From: Bugula neritina
Taxonomy: Eukaryota; Bryozoa; Gymnolaemata; Cheilostomatida; Bugulidae
Direction of reading: 5' to 3'
Assembly (NCBI GenBank): GCA_964035545.1
Contig: OZ037770.1
Span: 14,730,642 to 14,794,641, forward strand
DNA length: 64,000 nt
Part shown: in pieces, positions 46,001 through 56,905 of the stretch
Layout: every line of letters begins with the position of its first letter
How positions within the stretch are numbered: position 1 is the stretch's first letter
Position numbers and translations under genes: made by a program
The notes under the pieces: model-generated
Told to the model about the DNA's origin: nothing
Databases searched by the model: none
Seen by the model: only the letters and a program-made list of their open reading frames with translations

Positions 46001-49000
46001 GAGTGAGTGAGTGAGTGAGTGAGTGAGTGAGTGAGTGAGTGAGTGAGTGAGTACTCACTTTGCAAACAGGCATAGGTTTATCCCAAACACCGTAAACTGT
46101 TCCATTATCAAACAGAGCTCGTACACACATCACAGTATCATAGCTGCTGTTGACACCGTAGCCGTTTTTACATCTGAACTTTATAGAGTCTTTGTTTATG
46201 TATTCATTCTTGTTTGGAGTGAAACTCAAGACATTATTAAGATCCTTAGCTTCAGGAGGGTAACACTTGGGTTGAGCTGTGAAGATAAAAAAGAATAAAA
46301 AACTGTTTTAAGAGTTATCTTCCACATATAAATCATGTCACAGCATGTCCAAGAAGAATACCGAGAAAAAGATGCTAATTTGTAAAAACAGCTCACAATT
46401 AAATATATTATCTGTTTGTCACAAAATTATCAATATAAATTTATTACAGACTATTTATAGCATAGGCTGGATTGTTAACATAATTATATTACAAGAAGTT
46501 GAGATTACATTACAAAACTTTAAATTTGATCTAGTAGTAAAAATAGTTCTCCTTTAATAAGAATAACATTTTATTATCATGCTTGATTTACTCAGCAAGC
46601 TAAATACAGTATTTCCCAAAAATAAGCTTTTGCCACCTATTCAACAAAACAATTCTTTTTAAATAAACGAATCGTCAATAAAACTAAACTATGTTGAGTG
46701 TTGTACTAACAATAAGTGAGTGTTAGAATGTGCCCAGCCCTGTTGGTTTCCGGCCCAGAAGAGTCTCCAATGTATATTACCCCGTCAATAACCTTGGCGG
46801 TGAGCGGAGAATTTACTTGGCACTTGTCCAACCCACCAGTTCTGAATTTAGGGTTGTTGGAATACTGACCTATAATTGGGAAGAGAATACAGGAAATGAT
46901 GCGTATATGTTGTTTTCCCATGACTTATTGCAGCACTTTTTATCACGCTTTGTTTTTTTCAGTATTAAACAAATTGTGAAATTCCATTTGCCATATAGTT
47001 TTGAAAGATATTTCTTGTAATTCAGTTGACCACTGACAATACAAAGCTTCAGTTCTAAGTTATTATAAAGTATAGCTAGAGTTGCTTACCCTCGCATATA
47101 GTAGAGACATCATTATCTTCAAGATTGACTATTCTCAAGGCATTCTTATAGTCACACACAAGTAATACTTGATCCTGTATTAACCAAACCATCCCAGTTG
47201 GTAGTTCTACAGAGATACAAATGCTCTCATTGGCTAAAGGGTTGTAAAAGTTAAATACCAATGCTCTCATTGGCTAAAGGGTTGTAAAAGTTAAATGCAA
47301 ATGCTCTCATTGGCTAAAGGGTTATAAAAGTTAAATACAAATGCTCTGTAGAGTTTCTGAGAGTTTCTTTTATGTCGTAAAAACCATCTGGTAAACTTTT
47401 AAATATATATAGTTAGTTGAATGGCAGGAAAACTAAATATACAAGAATAAATAATAAATAAAATAAATTTAAAAGATATAGAAATGGCAAAATTAAATTA
47501 AAGCAAAACAAATAATAAAAAATCTAGAACATGATTGAAAAATTATAGGAATAAAATTATAAAAAGAATAAATATAATATTGATATGATATTGTCATTGA
47601 TAATAATATTGAATATTCAATAAATAAATTATTGAATAAGTGTTGAATAATAATATACTGATGACTACAACTTACTGCCAAAGCGAGCTCTTAGCAATGG
47701 ACCATCAGCCACCTTTCTTGGAGTGCTACTGGGTATGTATTCGGTGCCTGCTACAAGTACCTTGGTCCAGTTGGCAGATCTTGTGTCAAACTTTGACACT
47801 CCTCCAGCATGGTTGACATACATGTACCTGTTCTGGCTGTCCATTAGAATGGTGTAGGCACCAGTGAAGAATTCCAGATCTTTATACATCAGGCTTATCA
47901 TATCTAAACATTGGTAGTAATAATAATCACCAAGTAAACTCCTTCATTATAGACAGTATTTAATTACATAATTATTTTTTCAGCTGATAGGTTTATTTAA
48001 AAAACTTTGTCTGGTGAAAGGTTTGGTTAGTTTGGTAGCTATGCTACTTGAGCTCAATAAATATATAATGAAATAGCTTTCTAATTACTCATGTAACACA
48101 TACTACATTTCCTTATATATGCCTTGTTATTTCAATTGCTGTGCTTAACTAAATACTTCTAGGCATGCAACAAAATGATTCAACAAATCAGTTTATAACC
48201 ACCATTTATTACAGCCCTGCCCCTTCTCATGCAAAAAAGAGGCAGCCTTACTAACTTTTATACACACAAACAATATAACAAAGTTTCTTACAAGCAAGCT
48301 ATGATTTATACTTGAAAAACATTTAGCCATAACTTTAGCGTTCCTTCAACTCATCTTGAAACGCATATTGCCTTTTGTCAGAAGAGTGCATCTAGGCCAA
48401 GACGATATAGTTAGACCACTGACCTGAAGTCAAGTTGTGCTTGAGTATGACTTTATCGAGTAAGTAGTAAAAGATATTCTCTTCTGGAATGTGAAGTAAC
48501 TTCAGAGGATGTGTAAGTTTGGCGTCTGCCGGGCTCACCGGATCAGAAACATATCCTTGTCTGCCACAATCACCCACAAATGTGGACACTTGTGGATACA
48601 AGCCACTGCGACGTTCAACTTTGCGGATGCAGTGATTGTTGAGATCGGCGATTATGATGTCGGAACCGTTGTTCATCTGCACGAGGTCTTGGACGATGTT
48701 GAAATAAGCGAGATACCCTGGCCCATCTCTAAATGCCGTTTCATTTTCTCTCCCTGTAGAAAAAATGTTTGAAATAACATACTGGGCCATAAGAAATTTA
48801 ATAAGAATTTCATAAATAGGTACATGAACATTACTGAACTTTTATATTATAAATACAAAAAGAATGAAGAAGATTGCACATATCAGTTGTTATCAGATCG
48901 ATTGAACTGAGCAATTATAAGCATTTTCATTTTGAAGTTCTTTGCCACCATCATATTTGGCATTGATTAACCGTCAATTTTCCTGAATGGTAAAATGTTA

Positions 49001-51562
49001 CATTTGACTCAGCACGCATATCTTTAGTACTTTAGTCTCTTGTAAATTACTGGATAGCTTCCAATGATGCATATTATCTTACTTTAGTAAAAATAACATA
49101 ATTATAGTCGTATATTATTATTACTTTTTGATTTCTTTGCCAAAGTAAGACAAGATAAGCACTCAATTTACTGCCAGCATATTTTTGTTCATTCATGTTA
49201 TATTGTCATCTTTCTAGCATTTTCTAATTGTTAAAACAAATTTTGGAATTATCTTATCCAAACCAATTTTTTGTCACTATGTAATGAGTTCTATATAAAG
49301 TTTATATAGAAATCTTATATATAAATGTACAACAGCTGTTTAGGATGTACCTTGTAACTTTTAAAAAAACACACTCAGGTAGTGTGAGATACAAAAATGA
49401 ATAGACTAAAATGCATTGTGTTAGATACCACTATCCTTGTTATAGTGAAATTTCACTAAATTTTTACTAAAATTTTAATAAAATTCCAAACTGTTTGAAA
49501 CATTTTAATTTTGAAAGATTACGCAACATTCTTGCTATTTCTTTTAACTCTGTGAAATAAATTGTGACTTATCTTATTTTAAACTAAAAATTATTATTTT
49601 TAAATAGGTTTAAAATGAGTTGAATTTGTTCAGCACATAGAAAACATGTATTTGGAGTTGTATTCATAGGCTATATATTAATGAGCTTTTAAAAGCGCAT
49701 GATTATCTAGCATGATTATCTAGCTATACGTTGATGGCCAAATTGCTATGTGCTTGAAACTGTATGCTTATAGTGATAAAAATAAACATTTAAATAATAT
49801 TTTTATATTTTCATCATGTCTTCAGATTATAACATTCTTTATGCGTCATATGATTAGTAAAATTCTTGCCAACAGTTCACTAGAAACAATATGTGAGTGA
49901 AAAAATGAAATAAATTATTGCATGCTAAACTAGGAAACTATTTTGGCACTAGTTGGCAGGTACTCTATGCAGAAGTGTGATGCAAGCTAAGATTTCCTTT
50001 AGCACATTTCAATTATACGTACTCATGAAATATTTGTTATCATTTTGTAAGAGGAATTACAATTAGGAAATTCACAAGGTATTGCTCAAAGTGCAACATG
50101 TTGATGTAAATTATAAGATGTATACAACACAATATTATCAGAATTAAATTGCATAAGACTATTGTTTACTTCTTGACACTTTAAAATTTTTTTTTTTTAA
50201 GTCTGCTTAATAATAAATCTCAATTTGAAATGAATAGAATTAACTTTGCAAATTAAACTAAAAGAAATAATAATCTAATACTCAAAGTTATTTGTTTGTG
50301 TTAAAAAATTTCAAACTCTTTAAGCAATGAAATAAAGGAAATGGGCAACATTTCTTCCTGCTCCGACCTCAAACATTTAGAGCAATATTTATGTTAGTCG
50401 GTCATCAGCACAAGCTTTTAGCATTAAAATAGTGAATCTACATGCATGAAATAGTTTGAGATTGCTTGCCGGCAATTATTGTAATTTTTACCTGCGAGTA
50501 TATCCACTCTAAGACCAGGAGATATGTGGGCTAGACTGTGCTGGTTTCCAACGAGAAATCCACCACTTTCCAGCTGATCTGGTTCGATATCCTCCACAGT
50601 TCTGAGGTTGTAGTTATCTAGCTTTAGCTCTTGTAATTCACCAAAAGATACAAGAGGCTTGGCACTGAAAACGTTCCAACGATTTCGTTATACAGATGTA
50701 GAATCTGGGCTTAACATAACTTAACTTGATTTCTCATTCAATATTAAATTATTCACAATTATTTTGGCTGTCAGCTAAATACAGCTTCAGAGTAGCATTG
50801 GTTTTGCAATAACATTTTTGCATAAGTGTGTCTTGAATTAATTTAGGATAAAGGCTCAGTTGTTGATGAAAGCCTCTATAGAACTGTTACAAATTATTAT
50901 CAGTGATTTTCAAGAAGTTAAATGACTGTTAACCAAACAGCTATAAGTCTAAAAGCTATGAATAAGCTTTGAATAGGTTATGAGTAAATGACACAATTAT
51001 AAAGAGCTATCTTCATGGAAACATAATGGAATAGGACTGACTATGTCTTTATACAGATCACTGCAGTTATTAATTTGCAATTAAACTGCATGTTGTAGAA
51101 TTTGAGCTATTAATGACAGGTCCATACTAGTAATACAGCTGTTCTCTTTGAAAGATGTAGGTTTCCCAATATTTCTAGCAAATATTTTCAATTCGAAAAG
51201 TTGTTTGTAAAATAAAGCAATCGTACCCAGCCTAAACAACAATAACTAGCAAAAATCTGCACCAATGCCCTTAACATGTACTTGCTAAAAAGTAAAGCTT
51301 TTTATTACAATTATTTACTAAAGCAGACAAACTACCTGTTTCAAAAACTTACAGAAAGTACTATGGAACATTTTCAATTTAACCCAATAGGAGTTACGAG
51401 TATGGGTACAACTATGATTTCTCATTAGCATGATGCACATTATACATTCACAGTGAAAGGGTGATAATACAATCCTAAAATACTTTACCTCTGGGTGCTC
51501 TGACATAGAGTGAAGTTGATGAAGACGCAGTATATAAAAATAGCCTTGCACAATTTCGCCAT
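37018..51562 (-). CDS. Receptor tyrosine kinase: NHL propeller, Sushi, IPT repeats, TM, MET-like kinase; 24 exons
   Basis: Exons: 51562-51489, 50664-50492, 48753-48424, 47903-47676, 47206-47090, 46869-46711, 46276-46059, 45766-45636, 45528-45370, 44571-44472, 43915-43840, 43516-43374, 43130-42909, 42480-42387, 42024-41896, 41220-41101, 40596-40516, 39987-39800, 39648-39539, 39043-38881, 38662-38526, 38351-38221, 37642-37517, 37259-37018; 1216 residues, all in phase. A signal peptide opens the protein. NHL-type propeller blades follow (about 75-360; [24 protein letters not shown]). A Sushi/CCP module lies at about 361-433. Three IPT/TIG-like domains span about 434-735 ([23 protein letters not shown]). 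The membrane helix is at about 743-765. The kinase (about 815-1090) has GRGNFGKV, Lys848 in VAVK, Asp944 in HRDLAVRN, Asp962 in DFG and [23 protein letters not shown] and VVLPYM point to the MET/TAM branch. The tail carries YING (possible Grb2 site) and DSYEQPLP. Ligand unknown. Confidence 0.9.
37643..37860. repeat. Degenerate TATTACAATAT repeat at an RTK intron edge
   Basis: Imperfect units of TATTACAATATTGATATTAC type. They start directly next to the acceptor of the exon at 37642. Confidence 0.55.
39058..39245. repeat. 25-bp minisatellite, about 7 copies
   Basis: Units of GTAACTAGGTCATGGTACAT plus TTAGCA/TTAGTA. The array lies in an RTK intron about 15 bases upstream (in transcript sense) of the acceptor for the DFG exon. 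Confidence 0.92.
41230..41640. repeat. Degenerate TATA-type low-complexity tract
   Basis: Repeated ATAATATAGC/ATAATATTATA-like words in the intron between the transmembrane exon and the first kinase-side exon. Confidence 0.6.
42831..42926. repeat. 24-bp minisatellite spanning an RTK exon end and splice donor
   Basis: Four 24-bp units start at 42831, 42855, 42879 and 42903. The last contains the 3' end of the exon 43130-42909 and its donor. On the minus strand each unit reads GCTGA-TTACAG then GTAATC (one copy has TTAATC). Confidence 0.93.
44101..44495. repeat. 47-bp minisatellite spanning an RTK exon end and splice donor
   Basis: Eight full units of 47 bp, each beginning CAGCTCTAAC or CAGCTCTACC, plus a partial ninth that is the end of the exon 44571-44472. 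On the minus strand each unit carries the exon tail TTAGAGCTGT and the donor-flank GTACGATACTC. Confidence 0.93.
45146..45245 (+). repeat. tRNA-derived SINE copy, best-preserved tRNA fold
   Basis: AGTGTTGAGTTTACCTAATA extension, then a tRNA-like body at 45168-45239. The acceptor stem GCCTCTG/CGGAGGC pairs over 7 bp (one G-U), and the T arm CCGGG-TTCGAAT-CCCGG is perfect. The anticodon stem does not pair well, so it is a SINE or pseudo-tRNA rather than a functional tRNA gene. It lies in an RTK intron, antisense to the gene. Confidence 0.75.
45341..45380. repeat. 20-bp tandem duplication of an RTK splice donor
   Basis: Units 45341-45360 and 45361-45380 match at about 16 of 20 bases. On the minus strand both contain CCAG followed by GTAyTTAGT, so the donor at 45369 has a near copy 20 bases downstream. 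Confidence 0.75.
45877..46055. repeat. (TGAG)n tetranucleotide microsatellite
   Basis: About 44 units. It abuts the donor after the Sushi exon (ends 46059), starting within 4 bases of it. Confidence 0.95.
47217..47347. repeat. 40-bp minisatellite, 3 copies plus a partial
   Basis: ATGCTCTCATTGGCTAAAGG recurs at 47221, 47261 and 47301, with a truncated copy at 47341. It begins about 10 bases from the acceptor of the RTK exon 47206-47090. Confidence 0.93.
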
Positions 51563-52705
51563 TAGATTAATAATCTCGTCTTAGGGATTAGTAACTAGGA
51601 GATCAGTTGGATTCACAGCCACCTGACACGATAATAATAATATTTTACTAATACGTAGTATAGTAGGCAATAACAATAACTAGAGTTTACTAACTATATA
51701 ACACGTAGTAGTAGTAGGCAATAACAACGTGCTTCTTTGCGAAGTAAACAGATATGAACTGTTTACTGTAAGTATAGTTGGTAGTAGCTAAGATATTACG
51801 AGTGAGTCACAGGGTCACTAGGTCATGTGACCTAACCACATTTTATAGCTGCCAACTGGTGTGAATTATACTCATAATTCACACTGTACGCTGTCAACTA
51901 TGACTTCACGCTGACAGTGATGAGTAATGAGTCTTCAGTTGCAGATCTAAGAGCCCTAGTTTTAGTAAAGAAGTTGTCATTTAGTGAAGTACAGCCATTA
52001 CACCCCAAACCCAAGTGTCAACTCATGCAAGGGCTATAAACTCAAAATACGTAACAAATCCATGAATCTAAGCAATTTCTTTGAGCTATACAGATGACTT
52101 TTGTAGATCTCAAGTTTTTGTGTAGCAAGTTACAAGATAGGTGCAGTAGTAGAGAAATTTGAAAAAGCCTGTGTTCTAGATGTGAAATATAGAAATGTGA
52201 GCCAAGTCTTCCTGAGGCTTTTGGCCCACACCCTAACCAAACACATGGCAATTACAAGACGCAAACTATTAAAGTTTTTTTTTTCAATGGCTGAAGCTAA
52301 ACAGCTGTTTGCGATTGAGTTGCAACTACTGCACATGTAGCCACTCACACTGTTTTGGTGTCATTTCATATATTGTGCAGGTTCTGTTTCTATTATAAAC
52401 AAATGAAATGCAGTAAACATTTATAACATTTAATAAAAAACAGACTTGAAGCATTAGTTGTATCTGTTTGAATGCTATCGTTAGATGTGTAAACATGGTG
52501 TAGTATGGGTTCATAACCTATTCATTTGATTTTGGAGGGTGGTACCTCATTCTATAGTATGACATTAACTAGCAGAGTGACAGTAGAACTTTTGCTAACC
52601 AAATTAAACTGCATTTCTGCATAATAAGGTTTACAATTAACAACTAACTGTTGGAAGACTTAGACTAACATGAACTATAAAAAATATTGCATAAGCATAA
52701 AGATG

Positions 52706-52793
52706 TGTACTGTCACTGTTTACTAACACTTTTCACTGTCAGTGTTTACTGTCACTGTTCACTGTCACTGTTTACTGTCACTGTTTACTATAC
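52706..52793. repeat. Degenerate (TCACTGTTTACTG)n repeat
   Basis: Repeated TGTCACTGTTTACTG and TGTTCACTG words, 6-7 copies, imperfect. Confidence 0.75.
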
Positions 52794-52954
52794 TAGCACT
52801 AAATCTACCCATGCGAATATACATATATTGTTTCATTGTTTACTTCAAAACAGGCTATTCTATTACTTAAGAGGTCAGGTAAGTGATCAGTATGCATTTC
52901 ATCATTGTTAGATAATACCCTTGAAATGCTTTTGTATTCCTGTGAACACATACT

Positions 52955-53195
52955 ATACTATAAACTATAGAGTATAGAGTATAGAGTATAGAGTATGGAG
53001 TATATAAATTGCAGTGTATAAAGTGTTTAGAGTAACTGTAGAATATAGAGTATAGAGTATAGACTAGAAAGTATAGAGTGTTTAAAGTAACTGTAGAGTA
53101 TAGAGTATAGAGTATAGAGTATAGACTAGAAAGTATAGAGTGTTTAGAGTAACTGTAGAGTATAGAGTATAAAGTATAGAGTGTATAGAATACAC
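52955..53195. repeat. AGAGTATAG short tandem repeat with higher-order duplication
   Basis: AGAGTATAG units, with a longer block (GTGTTTAGAGTAACTGTAGA) repeated three times. Confidence 0.8.
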
Positions 53196-54237
53196 TTTGT
53201 CAGCTAGAGTCCTGATCAAATATTGCAAAAGAAGTTCAAAATTTTCATGAAGCTAGAATAAAGCACTTTGATTGCTTATCTTATAAAGGAGTACTATGTC
53301 TGTTACTGTTTTTGATTCACGTTCCCATATATGCCTTCTCTAAATTACCTCTTTGGTTACAAAGTTTTGCTTTGCACAGTAGAAATTGCAGCATGGCAAA
53401 CTTTAATACTTCTCCATTCATTGCAAAATTTATAAAATCCACTTAATAAATAGCAGCAAAGCCCAACATGCTATATATTTTAGCAAAATAGCAAAATTAA
53501 ATCCTAAAGTTATTGATAGCTTTAGCATTCTTCAAGTTTTCCAAAATCGTATGATGAAACTTTATATTATACAATACCATATATTATGATAATCTATTTT
53601 TATTATTAAAAATAAAACTTAAGCTTAAAGTTCAGTGAGCCCAATAGTTTTAAAAAAGCCTACAGCTAGTCAAAATTAGCAAAACTTACTTGTTCAAGTT
53701 GGTGTGAGTATTGAAGTTATTGAAGTTATTAAAGTAGAACACAATTTAAAAGGATACACAAATTAAACTCTACATAATCCACCTTACCAACCTGGTGTAC
53801 AAATACAGTCTGGTACAGTTTGAGTAGTGGCTGGCTGAACCTAATGGATGATGATTTCATTTTCACGCTTCATCAAGCAGGATTATTTTAGATGGCTTAC
53901 ATCACATGCATTGTGTTCTATAGCCTATGATTCCTACCCTATAATTTCAATATTTGTGGGGAGCTGGTGCAGCCTTCGCATTTGAAACAACTTAAGTTAC
54001 GTGAATATAATAAAGATAATAGAGTATTACCATTATTCTGCGACTACTTAAATGGAGGGATATTTTCATATACTAGAAAGTTGCTTGAATGGTGCAAATT
54101 ATAAATATTATTAAACCCTGTAGCTTCAAAGTAAGAAGCCCTTTTGGTTGGTTTTATTCAGCTATTCAACTATAAGATAAACATCGAGTATATAAGTCAT
54201 TTGTTCATGTCTCAAGTAAATATGAATAATTATATTT

Positions 54238-54320
54238 CAACACAAATAATTCAATATTTTTCATCAGAATATCATTGGAATATTAATTATATTGGAATAT
54301 TGTGAATTATTTGTTGTGAT
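54238..54320. mobile_element. Short inverted-repeat element (MITE remnant candidate)
   Basis: About 20-bp arms, AACACAAATAATTC-AATATT against AATATTGTGAATTATTTGTTGTG, imperfect complements around about 40 bp of AT-rich DNA. Confidence 0.4.
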
Positions 54321-56247
54321 AAAAACCATGTATTAGGTTTTCTTAACTTCTTGTTAAAATTCGAGCCATGGCGTGTGACTGTATCACGTTATTTTGTTTG
54401 GGCCAATGAATTGTATTCCACCATAGCAAAATTGTATTCCATTTAAATTCCTTGAGCTAGTGGAGTTGTCATCTTCAGAAAGAGTTACTCTGATGTGTGA
54501 GCTCAGCTTCTAATACATGCAACATTTGCTCAAGAATTTTAGCTCCTCACATATTATGGGGAGGCAACTCATGAAACAGCCTAACTTAATTAAAACAGAC
54601 AGCACAATTTTAAACAATTATAAGAAACCTGTATTTGCTGCAATCTTATTATTTTTTTATTATGTCATCTATTGAGGAGTTCTAGTATATATAGTCAGAT
54701 AAGAGAGATTGTCTATTTTATATGTTTAGTCAAGCTTTCAAATTAGACTATATTGTATTAACATTAGCACTTGAAGTAAAAGTAAAAGTGAAACTTAAGA
54801 TATAATAAATTTTTTCTTCTCTCCACTCTGCCATATCAACTGTATACATGTATACACTGTGCATGCCGTAAATACTTTGCAAGAATCTACTTATACTGGC
54901 CTATATCATAATAATATATGTTGTAATAATATATATATTGAGAGTAATTTATAAGATGAAATCAAAGTGACAATTTTTCTTTTATACAAGGAAATGCAAT
55001 AGACTAGTTCTACTTGACAGTAGATCATTATAGGCTGGTTTTAAGGAAGTCCCAACCCCAATAATAGCAAATCAAATTGAGAAACTTGCAGAAATGTTCA
55101 GTGAATAAGGAAACGGTGAAAATTAATGATGGTGATTGTGTGAGGGAGTCATCAACAAGCTATGCGTGATTAATGGCAGGTCATACCCTATAATAACGAT
55201 CATGTAGCTGTGTTTGAACACTAAAAGACATCATAGACCATATATATAGTATAATATTTGTATTATTATAATTAACATTTACACAGCAGTGTCTGTTATG
55301 ATAATTAGCATTTTCCATTCAGTAGGTGAATTATATAATAACAATAATAGACTATGACAAAGTGAAATAGCTTAGTTCATTTGCAAAATATAGTAATGAA
55401 AAACATGGTCTGTAATTTTATTTTTGAGAAATTATATACAATGTTATAAGCTTATTTTGTGTCTTACAGCAAAAAACATATAACATATGTACTTAAAATA
55501 TGCAGGCACCATAAATATGATGCCTGCAGGCACATGTTAGGCAATATTTTATTGCATTGGTGATGTTTTTTGACAGCCTTATATCTAGTTGGCAGCTGTT
55601 TTTGCAATTTGAGTAATTCGAATAAAAAGGTAGAAGGTATGGGTACACTTGCTTGTATACAGTTATAGAAGTAGAGCATATGTAGGTATAATAAGTAATT
55701 GTTTTGACATGATATATTATAGTTATAGAACTATTAGAATGTGCTGGGTGTTATTTGTATAATATAATGAACAGCTATATAAATTAAGTCAGTTAGATGG
55801 TTTGCTAAAAGCCTAGATATGAAAAGGATACAAGTAAAGCATTCATTTAAGAGACTGTTCAGTACAACTTCAATAGAACAAAGGTTATTGCAACAAAAAT
55901 TAGCCTAAAGCGCCATCGTATTATCTATATAAAGTATATATATAGCTTGGGATGTGAAACTGCTATACTCTCTTAGGTGTTGGTACAGCAAATTCAAACA
56001 ATGTTTTAATTACAGGATGTTATTTAATCTGTATGAAAGTTTCAGTATCAAGAGAGACAACTTGAAAAGTATATTATAACCATGCAGCAGCGAGAATATA
56101 TAATCTGAAAAATAAAAGTACAGTTGTTTAATTATTTTATTCTTACTTAATTACGTGTCTTGTAACTATCTGGAACATTTCTATAAGGAGAAATCATGAA
56201 GTATCACATGTTCCATTGCTTAGGGTACACCATTGTTATAGCTATAG

Positions 56248-56249
<2 letters not shown>

Positions 56250-56330
<81 letters not shown>
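56250..56330. repeat. (AT)n microsatellite
   Basis: Forty AT units in intergenic DNA. Confidence 0.95.
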
Positions 56331-56332
<2 letters not shown>

Positions 56333-56807
56333 GTTGGTATTCAAATATTGGCAATAACGCAATTTTAAAGTTTAGATATTATGCAACTGTTATTGTAAAA
56401 ATTATTGTGTTAAGCAATTTGCATTTTAAAGCTCTTTGGTATATAACTTCTCCTTTGCTTGTGATTTAGTTGCTTTCAGTTGAAATTTACCTTATCAATT
56501 GAACAACTGTAATTGGAATTGCAGTTGACAATCTAAATTGAAGCCCCAAAAATTATTAGGCAATAATTATTTCATCTTGTTATTAATCAATATACATGAT
56601 ACACTTGTACAAGGAAATATACTACACAGTAGCAACATTAACGTTTCATAGAAGTACTATAAATAGAACACGTAAAACATTCAGATGTAATTACTTTGCC
56701 ACACAAATAGTGCACAATATTCAATATGCAATTACATTTGATACAGTCGTTTACAATCACAAAGTCTGGGCCATTATAGTATACTATAATATAAAAATCA
56801 CTACCAC

Positions 56808-56905
56808 ACAGGAATAATCTCTCCATCAACGGGAGTAATCTCCCCATATACAGGAGTAATCTCCCCATATACGGGAATAATATCCTCATGAAAAGGAGTA
56901 GTCCC
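56808..56905. repeat. 21-bp minisatellite directly after a stop codon
   Basis: Five units of about 21 bp (GGAGTAATCTCCCCATATAC type). Each contains the small palindrome GGAG-TAAT-CTCC. The array begins immediately downstream of the stop codon (56908-56906) of the minus-strand membrane-protein gene. Confidence 0.85.

Larger units (their letters stand above)
51563..56807. other. Intergenic region upstream of the RTK
   Basis: About 5.2 kb AT-rich, no exon recognised. It holds the RTK promoter region, simple repeats (52706-52793, 52955-53195, 56250-56330) and a small inverted-repeat element (54238-54320). Confidence 0.5.

Noticed and set aside
52042-52348. Minus-strand frames around 52.0-52.35 kb
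   Set aside because: No domain, splice structure or signal peptide. I treat them as non-coding.
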